A stretch of DNA of 64,000 nt from Diplodia intermedia (taxonomy: Eukaryota > Ascomycota > Dothideomycetes > Botryosphaeriales > Botryosphaeriaceae). Below the pieces are notes generated by a model. The model was not told the DNA's origin and ran no database searches. It worked only from the letters and a program-made list of their open reading frames with translations. The stretch spans positions 186,001-250,000 of the forward strand of contig JAKEKT010000030.1 in the NCBI GenBank assembly GCA_021495925.1, read 5' to 3'. Made by a program: the position numbers and the translations under genes. Below are positions 54,333 to 64,000 of the stretch, piece after piece. Numbering within the stretch: the first letter of the stretch is position 1; each line of letters starts with the position of its first letter.

Positions 54333-57110
54333 TCAAAGTTTCTCTTGCTGCGCATGCGGAAATATCTCTTGATATGGTTCCGGCTTGGGCTTCAGCGCCC
54401 GCTTCCTCGCCACAGCCTTCCAGAACTGATGAATGACGTTATCAGGCGAAACTCTTATGCCCTTCCTCGCAACGCCAACCCCCTGCTCGACGTCGTTCAC
54501 GATCTCGTCGAACCGCTCCCAGTCGCCAATTTCGGCGAGCTTCACAACAACTTCCTGGAGCGCAGGCCAGCCAGGCGTGAGGCCTTGGTTGGACATGCGC
54601 TTAAGGAACACCAGCATTCTGTCGACATCGTAGATGCGGGCGTACTGCTCGATCATGCGGTCGAAAAAAACAGTGTCAAGAACGGTTCCAGACGCCTCAA
54701 TATGGGCCCACAGCGCATCGACGGCCGCTAAGTCTTGGCGATCGAAGTAGTGAGTCATGAGGGCTGTGTAGATGTGCGGTGGAACTTGAAGTCCCCTTGT
54801 AACCATGTGGGCAAGGACTGCTCTGGCGGCTGCTTCATTGTTGTGCCTCTTGAGCAAGCCATCAATCAACGTCCCAAAGATATGCTCGGTGAGCTCGATC
54901 CCGTGGGTTTCGAGATTTCGAAGGACGGCCGTGACCTTCTCGTTCTGCTCTTCCTGCGAAAGTTTGGCTGTGGCGCCGCTGCGGAAGATCGAGTTAAGAA
55001 TAATGCTGAATGTCGCAACATCCGGTTGTACTTTGACTAGCTCCATTCGCTGTAGCAGATTCATGGCTTCTTCTGTGTTGCCGCTCCTGAGGGACAGAGA
55101 AATCAAAGAGTTGTAAGTAATAACATCGGGCTGGATGTCGAGGCTTTTGGCCCACGTCAGGACAGGGCCAAGGAAGTTCTCGTTGCGGCGCGGCGGCCGT
55201 GACGCCAAGGCCGTGATGGCTCCATTAAGGACGGCTGTGCTGGGTTTTGCTGGGAGTTCAGCTGTGTCCACCTTTGTTCTCTGTTTTTTTGCTGCCGATT
55301 GTGCACGCTTGTACGCCAAAGTCCATATTTTTGCCATTTCGTCGAGAACCGCAAAACCTTGCCGGAACCTGGCTGCACGCATCATCCCTGACACGCGTGC
55401 AGACCAGGCATAAACGTCCGGCTGCACGCCAGAATTGAGCATTCTTACCCATATCTGTTCCATTCCTTCAGTGTCCTTCGCCTTTCCACAGCCATCGATC
55501 ATGGCTGTCCAGGTTTTGATTGTCGGCTTGATGCCGTTCTCGATCATCTTGTTCCAAACGTTGATGGCTTGCTCTGGCAGTCGATTAGCCATGAGGGCTT
55601 CAAGAGCCAAGTTATACAACTTAGGCGGCACCGGTGGGTCAGTGGTTTTCCTCCGAGAAAGTGCCTTGTAAGCTTCCAACCAGAGGTCGTATATTATCAG
55701 CCTTTTCCCTTCGGAGTAGGCGCGACCGATGCGTCCGTAATAAAAGTTTGCGAGACCTTCCTCTGTGGACTTGACTTCCCCGTCGATGCCAAGTATGCCT
55801 TCGCTGTCACGGTTCTCGCCGTCAACATCAGCTGAGCTCCCGAAACGGTTATCCCGGCCAGCGTCAAGTGTGCGTCCAACAGAGGCAATGATTGGCATGC
55901 ATTTGTCGGCAGAATCCTTTATTCGGCTCAATAACGCCGCTACATGTGTTGAGCTGACGTGGGATCGTTCCAAGAGGTTGGCCATCTCATTGGATGAATT
56001 ATTATCCTGCCGCAGCGGAAGACGCAGAGATCCAGGAATGAGATGTGCGAGAAAGACAACAAAGGGCCTAGATTCCGTCAAGAGTTTTTCGTCCAGTACT
56101 GATTCAACATTGTCTCGTGTGAGGATATCAAAGGTGACTAGTGCGGAGTATGAAATGCGGTTGAACTTGTAAGCTTCGATTGCGGGAAGGAATTGATTGA
56201 GCCTTGTGCCGAAGTACCGGTGGGGCCTGGTCATCTGGCGCACCGTAGTCCAGGGCAGTCGCAAAGATGACCACATGGGGGTGGATGATTCCACTCCGGT
56301 GGATGATTGTGGCTTCTTTGCGGCGGGCTCGGAAGAGGAAGCCTTGAGAAGTAGGTCCCACACTCTCATGACCTGGGCCATTGTCTCAGCGGTCGACGGC
56401 CCTGGTCGTTCACCAGTCGCATCGTATTTAGTCAACGCGTTCACGTTCAAACCCCAAAGAACGACGTGCCAGTTCTCCGGCTTCATTAGTCCCAGGTGAA
56501 GATATCGTTGTACGACCTCGACTGGACTTGGCAGTGATGGGTCCAACCTCCCGCCGCACCAAGCATGCACAAGGTTATGCTGTAGCCTCCGAAACGGATT
56601 TCCACTGACCAGCGCATGAACGTCCAGTAGAGAAGGAGACTTCAAGGCTGGACATTTTGGACCCGTGTAATGACGATGAAAGTATTCCCAAGCCTCTTTG
56701 TCTGTCTTGGCCTCATCGTCCAGTATCCTCAGCAACTCCGAGGCAGCTGGAACTGTCTGAGACGCTTTTGGCTGGGGTGCTCGGGGGGATTGTGGAGGTT
56801 TGTCGAGGGCTTGGCCGGCGGTATGGGGGCGCGAGTAACGATCGGACGTCCCAACGACGCCGAAAAGGCTCGAAAGCGCACCTGCGCGGGATGGGTCTGC
56901 ATGTTGGGGGGCCCTTTTCTGTGACTGCCGAAGGTCGGTTGAGGGCTCCGCATTCGACGCACTGACGGTTTCCTTGGCCGGGGTTTGGCGGGGATTGTTG
57001 GAGCGGAAGGAGATGAAAGTTGCTTTGGAGGTGCGAGAGAGTCGGCGCAGGGCGCCCGTATGCTGGACTGCATTGCGACGGCAGCTTGGGCAGATGTACG
57101 GGGCACTCAT
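54333..57110 (-). CDS. Mitochondrial pentatricopeptide-repeat (PPR) protein
   Basis: A 925-residue intronless protein. The start at 57110 (MSAPYICPSCRRNAVQHTGALRRLSRTSK) gives a CxxC pair followed by a basic presequence, typical of fungal mitochondrial PPR proteins; the frame is open further upstream but would run into the divergent promoter. The C-terminal half has PPR units of about 35 residues, e.g. AINVWNKMIENGIKPTIKTW, TEGMEQIWVRMLNSGVQPDV, ITYNSLISLSLRSGNTEEAM, NLLQRMELVKVQPDVATFS and ARAVLAHMVTRGLQVPPHIY. Such proteins bind mitochondrial RNAs and control their processing or translation (relatives include Pet309/Cya5). The specific transcript cannot be inferred. Divergent from the histidine phosphatase gene across only 231 bp. 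Confidence 0.87.
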   Translation of the reverse strand: MSAPYICPSCRRNAVQHTGALRRLSRTSKATFISFRSNNPRQTPAKETVSASNAEPSTDLRQSQKRAPQHADPSRAGALSSLFGVVGTSDRYSRPHTAGQALDKPPQSPRAPQPKASQTVPAASELLRILDDEAKTDKEAWEYFHRHYTGPKCPALKSPSLLDVHALVSGNPFRRLQHNLVHAWCGGRLDPSLPSPVEVVQRYLHLGLMKPENWHVVLWGLNVNALTKYDATGERPGPSTAETMAQVMRVWDLLLKASSSEPAAKKPQSSTGVESSTPMWSSLRLPWTTVRQMTRPHRYFGTRLNQFLPAIEAYKFNRISYSALVTFDILTRDNVESVLDEKLLTESRPFVVFLAHLIPGSLRLPLRQDNNSSNEMANLLERSHVSSTHVAALLSRIKDSADKCMPIIASVGRTLDAGRDNRFGSSADVDGENRDSEGILGIDGEVKSTEEGLANFYYGRIGRAYSEGKRLIIYDLWLEAYKALSRRKTTDPPVPPKLYNLALEALMANRLPEQAINVWNKMIENGIKPTIKTWTAMIDGCGKAKDTEGMEQIWVRMLNSGVQPDVYAWSARVSGMMRAARFRQGFAVLDEMAKIWTLAYKRAQSAAKKQRTKVDTAELPAKPSTAVLNGAITALASRPPRRNENFLGPVLTWAKSLDIQPDVITYNSLISLSLRSGNTEEAMNLLQRMELVKVQPDVATFSIILNSIFRSGATAKLSQEEQNEKVTAVLRNLETHGIELTEHIFGTLIDGLLKRHNNEAAARAVLAHMVTRGLQVPPHIYTALMTHYFDRQDLAAVDALWAHIEASGTVLDTVFFDRMIEQYARIYDVDRMLVFLKRMSNQGLTPGWPALQEVVVKLAEIGDWERFDEIVNDVEQGVGVARKGIRVSPDNVIHQFWKAVARKRALKPKPEPYQEIFPHAQQEKL

Positions 57111-57341
57111 GGTGCAGTCGATTGAAGCGTGAGAAGAGCTCGCTATAGCTCGCGCAAACTTCCATCCATGGATGGGCCGGCTATCGGCGGCGGCGGCCCG
57201 GGCTCGGCACAATGAGAGGCCGATGCGGCGGCGGTCGGGCCATCGCGGCGGTGCCTGTGACGCAGCTCGCGGCTCGAGTCTTAAGAGCTTCGCTCGCCGG
57301 CTCGGTCCAGTCGCTCCACGCACGCTCCATACCCCACAAGC
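57111..57341. promoter_or_regulatory. Short bidirectional promoter
   Basis: 231 bp separate the ATGs of the PPR gene (minus) and the histidine phosphatase gene (plus), so both promoters overlap. It is GC-rich, without an evident TATA element. Confidence 0.6.
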
Positions 57342-59256
57342 ATGACGACTCTGACCCCTCGCTCACCCTACTCTCCGGATGAGATTGAGCAGCTGTATCC
57401 CAAGGACCTCCAGCTGCAGCTCGTCCAAGTGGTATGCCCGATTCCCACCGCTAGTAGCTCCAATTGTTGCTGATCGCTCCGGGAACCACAGCTTCTCCGC
57501 CATGGTCAGTCCTTGACGCACTGCGATATTGACCCCCCCTGGCCTAACCATGTGCAGGCGAACGAAGCCCTGTCTCTCCGCGTTTCCGCAATGTAGGCAC
57601 AGCCATCCTCCCGTTCTTCTCCGGCACAGGCTAACGCCATGTACAGGCTGGACTGCCGCCGCGTACGCCCCCACATGAACATCCCTGCCATCTATACTTT
57701 TCTGACTCTGCACAGACTGGCCATACTGCAATTCTGCGCGAAGGTTGACGAGCGTAATCATGAGCACCAAGGACTCGGCACAGTGGGATGAGCTCAAATG
57801 GCGCAGGAGGCTGGAGACATTCGGTGCCGATGACGGTCCCGTGATAGCATCGGGTCCCAAGGGCGAGTTCGATGCCATCTGGTAGGTTGTCTGGATCCAT
57901 GTTTGGGGATTTCTGGCTGATTGCTTGGAGCCAGCCTGGTGAGCTCACGGACAAGGGTCGAGAAACGACTCTCGCGCTGGGCCAGCGCCTCAGGCATCTT
58001 TACGTCGACCAGCTCGGCTTCATGCCTCGACTCGTTTCCGACGCCGACATGGTCTACCTGAGAGCAACGCCTATCCCGAGAGCCCTGGAGTCGGTACAGC
58101 AGGCTTTCTGGGGCTTCTACCCTTTGTCATCTCGGACCGCCGACTTCCCCCCGCCCACCATCATCACCCGTTCTCCAGCCGACGAGACTTTGTACCCCAA
58201 TGATGGCAACTGTCGCCGCTTCGCTCAATTGAGTCGCGCCTTCGCCCAAAGGGCTGCCGACCGCTGGAACCACACGGCAGACATGGACTATCTGAACACG
58301 AAGATATCCAAGTGGATGCCCGAAAGCTCCAAGCGCATCGCAGTCGATTCCCATCCCCGTCTTTCCGGCATCATGGACACTGTAAATGGCACTCTCGCCC
58401 ACGACGAGCGGGTGCGTCTACCAAGCGAGTTCTACGACCCGAAGCTGCGCGAGATCATCGACAAGGCCGTGGTCGAGGAGTGGTTCGCCGGCTATTGGGA
58501 GTCGGAAGAATATCGCACGCTCGGTATCGGCGGGCTGATGGGCGACGTCGTGAGTCGCATGACCGGCAACGTCGAGCAGAGCGGCTGGGACGGCGTTGTT
58601 GAGGTGGGCGGCGAGGACGGCGCCCTGGGCAAAGGCAGGGGCGGCGAGAAGAACATCAAGCTCGCCATGTCCGGCTGCCACGATACCACCCTCGCAGCCG
58701 TCCTCTCCAGCCTTGGCGCTTTTGAGAATGAGCACTGGCCGCCGTTCACGAGCCACATCGCCATCGAGCTGTTCCGCAAGCAGACTCAGAACATCGTCCC
58801 CCCAGGCAGCACTTCAGCGCTCGGCAGCAGAAGGCTGCCGGAAAAGCCTCAGGGCTGGTTTGCATCGTTGTTCGGCAGCACGCAGAATGTTCAGCACGGC
58901 GGCGCGCCGCGGCCAGAGGGCATTGCGCGCAAGAAGATGGAGGAGCTGACGACCCAGCAGAAGGAGTCGCTGCAGGGCTACTACGTGCGCGTGAGATACA
59001 ACGATAGGATCATGGAGGTGCCTGGCTGCAAGGCGACAGGCAAGCACCTGGAGGGTAACACGTCGTTTTGCACTCTGGTACGTATTTTCCCACGCTCGAT
59101 CATCCGGTCGATTGTTTCCTCACAAAGACTTTATAGGAGGCTTTCAAGTCCATCGTCGACAAGTTTACACCCGAGAGCTGGAAAGGGGGTTGCGCGAGCA
59201 ATCTTGGACAGCCTGCTTTCCCAGCTAAGCCTGAGCCCGCGGGCTACGAAGGATAG
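57342..59256 (+). CDS. Histidine phosphatase (clade 2, acid phosphatase-like) with micro-exons
   Basis: A 528-residue protein in seven exons: 57342..57431, 57492..57504, 57558..57592, 57647..57662, 57716..57881, 57931..59077 and 59137..59256. Every junction is GT-AG and phase-consistent. Exons 2-4 are only 13, 35 and 16 nt and encode the catalytic motif LLRHGERSPVSPRFRN and AGLPP. R33 and H34 are the phospho-accepting core, with the RHG triplet itself split by intron 2. WPYCNSARRLTSVIM, WRRRLETFGADDGP and AICQPGELTDKGRETT follow. The donor motif SGCHDTTLAAV has H357/D358. There is no signal peptide, so unlike the secreted phytase in this window it is probably intracellular. Substrate unknown; relatives include acid phosphatases and 2-phosphoxylose phosphatase. 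Converges on the MFS gene. Confidence 0.9.
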
Positions 59257-59490
59257 ATGGGTCCGCCTATCACTGAAAGATATCTGAAGACAAGGGAAAC
59301 ATTGTATAGACCGGGATAAGACGGGGACTTCGACATCACAGAGCATGGCGTTGAGTACAAGGCAACCTCGTTACCTAAACTACGAAAGAGCGGGTGCTAA
59401 GGGGTATAGAACGCAAGATTCCGGTATTGCACAGCTGACGCGCAAGATGTACATTATGTGTGTCTACTGGCGACTGTATGTATGGGACGT

Positions 59491-61257
59491 TTAGGTCAAG
59501 AAGCGGAAACCTCTGTCTGCAGCCTGGCCTGGTACGGCGTTGACGGCGCCCTCGACATGCTCGCCCCGGTCCAGCTTCTTGTTCAGACGTACTAGGATGA
59601 ACCGCAGTATTGTCGCGCAGATGGCGGCCAGACCAAGCATAGCGCAGTCGACGGAGAAGGCGATGACTAAGCAAAAAAGGTCAGCATGCTGAAGCAAGTT
59701 CGTACCGTTACGAGATGCAAAAGAGGACATCAAGAAGCAAAACAGAAAAAAAAGGGGGGAAGAAAAAGAAAGGACGCTGCGAGAGACTCACCATAACCCG
59801 GCGGGTTGATATACAGGTACGACGTCCAGATGGACGAGCTGTTGGACACGGCGTTGATGAAGGCGAGGGCGGCGGCGCGCTTGGCGGGCGGGCGCGGGAT
59901 CGTGTTGGAAATCCAGGCCAGCACGACGACGTAGCCGGTGTAGACGCCCGAGACCATCAGCATCATGGCTACGTAGCGCGGCGTGGTGGAGTGCGTAGCA
60001 GCGGCCAGGATGAAGGACACAATTCCCAAACAGATGGGCAACACGACGTGCAGATAGCGTTCGCCGGTCCTGTCAGCGTGCCTGCAGTTGTTCACGGTAA
60101 GTCCTGCCGGCGAGAAAAAAGGAGGGCGGGAAGGGGGAGAAGGAAGGGCTTACCATGCGTTCAAGGCAGTGGTGATGACGGCGAGGACATAGGGCGGCGC
60201 GGTCAGAAGAAGCGTCTCGACCTGACCGTAGCCGATGGTCTCGACTACGGAGGGGAAGAAGGTGGTGACGCTGCCTGCGCTGACAATGCCGAAGAGCAAG
60301 CCCATAAGCACCCACATCTTGACGTCCATGCACGCCAACTTGAAGCCAGTCCACATGCTCTGGTCCTCGGTTCCGGTCCAATCGTCCATGCCGATATCTT
60401 CCTGCAGGCGCCAAATGGCCAGCTGGCGCTCCTGTTCGGTGAGCCACTTGGTGGTACGCGGGAAGTTGGGAAGGATGAAGAATCCGAACGAGGCGATGAA
60501 GATGGTGACGACTCCTTCGATGATGAACAGCCACCTCCACGCGCGTAGGCCGCGGTCACCGTCCATGTTGCCCCTGATGCCAGCCGCGATCAGGCCGGAA
60601 AAGGCACCGGAGATGAGCGCGCCGGAGTAGAGGATGGCGGTACGCAGGCCGAGCTCCCGACGCGTGTACCATGACGAGAGGAAATACAAGCACCCCGGGA
60701 AGTAGGCGGCCTCGATGAAGCCCAGGAAAAAGCGACAGGCGACGAGGCCGCCAAAGCTCTGGCATGCTGCGGTGGCGGTGGAGATGGCTCCCCAAATAAT
60801 CATGCAGGTGGGCAAGTAGATGGCGGGCAGGCCAATCTTGTTCAGGTAAAGATTGGAAGGCACCTGCATGAGGAGGTAGCCGACGAACAGAATGCTGACG
60901 GAGGTCAAGTATTGGCTTTCGGTCAGGCTGAGATCCTCTTCCATACCGGACAAGCGAGCAGCGGCAATGTTGTTGCGGTCGATGTAGTTGAGGATGTACC
61001 TGTTCAGCGGTCAGCACCTCAATTGGTCGCGGGGGTTTGGTGGCGTACATGATGATGATCATGGGCATCAGGCGCAGGTCGATTTTGCGGCGCAGCTTTG
61101 CCTCCATCTCTGTCCTCTGCTCAGGCGTCAGGTCGCGCACCAACGGCGGCGCCTCGCCTTTCGGGATATGCATGTGCTGGCCGAACTCCTCCTGGTCGAT
61201 GGTCTCGACATCTCTCTTCTCGTCCAGCGTGGAGATTTCGGGGGCAGAAGCCGCCAT
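59491..61257 (-). CDS. MFS permease of the anion:cation symporter (Dal5/allantoate-like) family
   Basis: A 506-residue, 12-helix transporter from complement(join(59491..59666,59792..60081,60154..60999,61049..61257)). The cytoplasmic N-terminus is polar. TM1 begins LRLMPMIIIMYILNYIDRNNIAAAR, where the splice joins MIIIM to YILNYIDR, the ACS-family signature. ESQYLTSVSILFVGYLLMQVPSN, CRFFLGFIEAAYFPGCLYFL and WRWLFIIEGVVT are the other hallmarks, and the central loop holds FPRTTKWLTEQERQLAIWRL. The C-terminus after TM12 is basic then polar. The family imports allantoate, nicotinate, pantothenate, biotin and similar anions with protons; the substrate cannot be deduced. The last intron (125 bp) is longer than the others and purine-rich on the plus strand. 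Confidence 0.9.
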
Positions 61258-63266
61258 GGCGGGCGATGTCACGGAGATGTTCGCTGCGACAGGGGATCCG
61301 CACCACTCGAGGTGAGACGGACGTGGAGTGAGAGGGTGGTGAGCGCAATGGACAGGGCGCACTCCACAAAAAAAAACCTGGGGAAGTGGGCGACCTTAAA
61401 GACCAGACGAGTGGGTCCGACGGGCACATTGCGGTGGGCGGTATTCGCTGGGGACCATGAGCCGCGTTCATTCGCCGAAAGGAGCGAGCTTGTCTGGCCA
61501 AGGACGGGCGATGTAACCGGGGCAGGCTTAGAGGGCGCGGCAGGCCAATGGGTTGCGGCGCACAGCTTTCCCCGCAGTGGTGGCGGGCGTGAGCAGTCCT
61601 CTCCATGGGGAAATCGGCCCGGTGGAGCGCGTCAGTCTGGGGTAAACCGCGGCCCTTGGGTCTGCCGTTGACCAAGCCTTTGCAAAGCCCGACATGCCTT
61701 GGTTGCACGGCTGCGCTGTCACCCCTTGCGCCCTCACTTCGGGAGAGCACCAGCCGAGAGCTCTGCCGCTGCCGTCTCACCAATCCCCGCCCAATCCCCA
61801 TGCCCCGGCGCTCCGCTCCTGGTGTCGGCGCTGCCGCCTGCTGACGAACCTGCGCTCTTGGCACCCGCCTCCACCGACGCCAATGGCTTGACTCTCCTCC
61901 GCTCTCCGTTCCCGCGAGCTGGCGTAGCCACACCCGCTATCTACGCCCTCTCTTATCCCCACTTCAGCCATGTTCAGAGCACCGCTCGGTGGGGTGCCAG
62001 TACTAGAGCGTCGCATCTGGCTACCAACTTGAATGATTGCTCAAACGATGCCCAAGAGACACTAACACGGTTCCGTCACATGCCCGGCCTGATCGCAAGG
62101 CACCCGGCCTTATCATCTCATCCGATCTCGCTTGTATTCGGACACGCATGTTTGCCGCTTGTGTCACCCCATCTTCCCTTGACTTCTTCGTCTCGTTGAC
62201 GCGTCTTAGTCGTCGCAGGCATATTCATCGTATAGCATTGGCCCGTTGGCGAAACCGTCAGAAAGAACACGACCGCTTTCCATTCGCTTACCTCACTCCA
62301 AGCAGTTGCGCAGAAGGCCTGCTGATTTCCTCGGTGGCTTTCGTGGCACTCCTGCAGCTGTACCTCCTTCCATGTTTCAACGCCACCCAGCCAGATCGGC
62401 GCTGAAGATAGCACCATTTCATTTTGCATTGTCCCAAGAAGTCCCATCCCGAATATAGGCCGGGTGCCAACATGCAGATGCGGCTCGGCTCTCGAGGCGC
62501 GGCTTTGACTGTGCGGCTCTGCGTTTCAACCATTCCACCCCCGTCCAATCTCGCCCACGTTTCGAAACATGGCACCCGGCAGATAAACAGGCACGCGGTA
62601 AATGCTGTTGCCTCCACGCCGGAGTATCCCGACCCCCCAGCCCGGTTCTCCTAATGCAGGTGATTATCTAGCGCCCTATTGCCGCGTGGCCATTGGAGGG
62701 CCTTTTCTGATGGATGCATCCAGAACACGCTATCAAAACCACAATGCATCAACCGTCCTTTGACGTTCAACCAGCCAGCAGTAGTCGAAACGCTCCATCG
62801 TGAAATTTCTTCGACGCCTGCCCGGACTTGTGAGCGCAGCAATGCTTCGGACGTTGTGCCTGGGCTGCAGGCCAGTCCGCGTCGCGCTCCAACGTACAAA
62901 AGGGCGTCTGTATCCACCAGGCCTCCACCGTTACAGCTCCTTATTGTGGCTTTTTGGTCACCAGCCGGTCTCTGCATCCACGCTCCCTAAGTCGGCGCGC
63001 GTACTGTCATTAACGCCCACGAATCCCCCCCACCTTCCGCATAGGGTTCGCCTGCTTTTGCCTTTTGTTGCAGGTTCGTTGTCCAGAAGCAGTTACACGA
63101 ATCATTCGGGTTCCCACGTGGCGGTTTTGACGTCGGTGGCCTTGTTTCCGATATCGCCTACCTACGCGGTCCTCGGAGCCGGACTCGCCATAAGAACCAA
63201 GACATTGCCCAGCCTGCTTGGGGAAGAAAGTAAATTGATCTTCCCGGATCCTCACGGCTTCTTGTC
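61258..63266. other. Long intergenic region between divergent genes
   Basis: About 2 kb between the MFS permease (minus) and the tyrosinase (plus). Frames up to 166 codons on the plus strand (61699-62199) show no domain. Both promoters lie here; no RNA gene or element recognised. Confidence 0.5.
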
Positions 63267-64000
63267 ATGGCCTTGTTCAAGAGATTGTTCGCCGTGCTCG
63301 CGCTAGTGTCTCTCGCTTCGGCGACGTGCTCAAAGCCTCCGGTCCGAAAAGAATGGTAAGTGAGCATCACTCGGGTTGCCGAACCCGGCCCGCACGTCAC
63401 TCTGACAGTACGTCCTGTCAGGAGAACACTGTCCGACCATGAGAAGAAGTCCTACATTAGCGCAGTCAAGTGTCTCCAGGCCAAGAGCCCGAGGACGTCG
63501 TCGTACTTCTCTGGTGTCCGTACCCGGTATGACGACTTCGTGGCCGCGCACATCAACGCAACCGATTATGTTCACTTCGTCGTATGTACATTATTCCGAT
63601 CGCACAATGCCGGGTGCTAATTGTACCGTCTGACAGGGACACTTCCAACCGTACGTCAGCGAATCGCTGTTCTATTCTCATGAGACAAGGACACTTACCC
63701 GCACCATACAGTTGGCATCGGTATTATGTGGCTACCTACGAAAGAGCTCTCCGCGATGAGTGTGGTTGGACAGGCGGTCAGCCGTAAGTGAAAAGCCAAA
63801 GAGACTGAAGTGCGGAGACTAACTGGTTTTGGCAATAGATATTGGGGTCGGTCCATCCTTCACCACTCGTCGAACACAGAAATCAAGTCAGAGCTGACAA
63901 CAAGCTGCAGACTGGACGTTGGATGCCACAGAAGAAGACTTCCCGAAGGCACCCATCTTCGACGCGGTTACCGGCTTCGGCGGAAATGGATACTACATTG
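63267..64000 (+). CDS. Secreted tyrosinase (type 3 copper), N-terminal part cut by window edge
   Basis: The 5' part of a tyrosinase-domain oxidase, exons 63267..63355, 63422..63581, 63637..63650, 63712..63783, 63839..63846 and 63911..>64000. A clean signal peptide (MALFKRLFAVLALVSLASA) opens the protein. The copper-A region follows: HINATDYVHFVGHFQPWHR (H73, H81, H85, H90 visible) and YYVATYERALRDECGW, then PYWDWTLDATEED. Exon 3 (14 nt) and exon 5 (8 nt) are micro-exons; the latter supplies most of PYWD. All splice phases agree and each inclusion is needed to rebuild the family motif. Tyrosinases oxidise phenols to quinones (melanin and other pigments); short secreted fungal forms also occur in secondary-metabolite clusters. 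The copper-B half lies outside the window. Confidence 0.88.

Noticed and set aside
61699..62199. 166-codon plus-strand ORF
   Set aside because: Low-complexity Pro/Ser-rich frame overlapping others; no motif or targeting signal.

Overview
This window comes from the nuclear genome of a filamentous ascomycete (Pezizomycotina). The evidence is the many short GT-AG introns (mostly 46-125 bp) with CTAAC/CTGAC-type branch points, GC-rich codon use, and family content: a Zn2Cys6 regulator, a HET-type fragment, GH31, phytase, tyrosinase, Atp12, Spt20 and a Pex22-like protein. A Dothideomycete-like fungus is my guess, but the class cannot be fixed from sequence alone. I support 26 protein-coding genes; those at the two window edges are partial. 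I see no rRNA, tRNA, CRISPR array or intact transposon. Exon structures were deduced by hand from reading frame, splice consensus and family conservation, and joined coordinates are given in each entry.

The left part (1-27 kb) is sparse and accessory. It holds the 5' end of a TRK potassium transporter, a PcaB/adenylosuccinate-lyase-like enzyme, a secreted SnoaL-like protein, a small mitochondrial membrane protein, a secreted sulfoquinovosidase-like GH31 enzyme, a PRXL2/AAED1-type thioredoxin-fold protein, a type II membrane protein with a possible lectin-like ectodomain, a choline/GABA-type permease, a phytase, an extended SDR reductase, a HET C-terminal remnant and an isochorismatase-like hydrolase. 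Gaps of 1-2.5 kb separate many of them. One gap carries a perfect 29-bp inverted repeat.

The middle and right part (27-61 kb) is dense and mostly housekeeping: an Osh1-type oxysterol-binding protein, the ATP synthase chaperone Atp12, a zinc-cluster transcription factor, the SAGA subunit Spt20, a Kelch protein, eIF2B gamma, a Pex22-like peroxin, a class II aldolase/adducin protein, a Sac2-like phosphoinositide phosphatase, a small Gly-rich protein with a stress-type promoter, a mitochondrial PPR protein, a histidine phosphatase and an MFS permease. Several neighbours are divergent pairs sharing short promoters (Atp12/TF, Spt20/Kelch, eIF2B gamma/Pex22-like, PPR/histidine phosphatase). The right edge holds the 5' half of a secreted tyrosinase.

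I found no obvious novel multigene system. The points most worth a second look are the sulfoquinovosidase-like GH31, the micro-exon gene structures (8, 8, 13, 14 and 16 nt exons in three genes), the CRE/TATA/(CAA)n promoter-leader of the small Gly-rich gene, the HET remnant with apparent compensating frameshifts, and the perfect hairpin at 5.45 kb.
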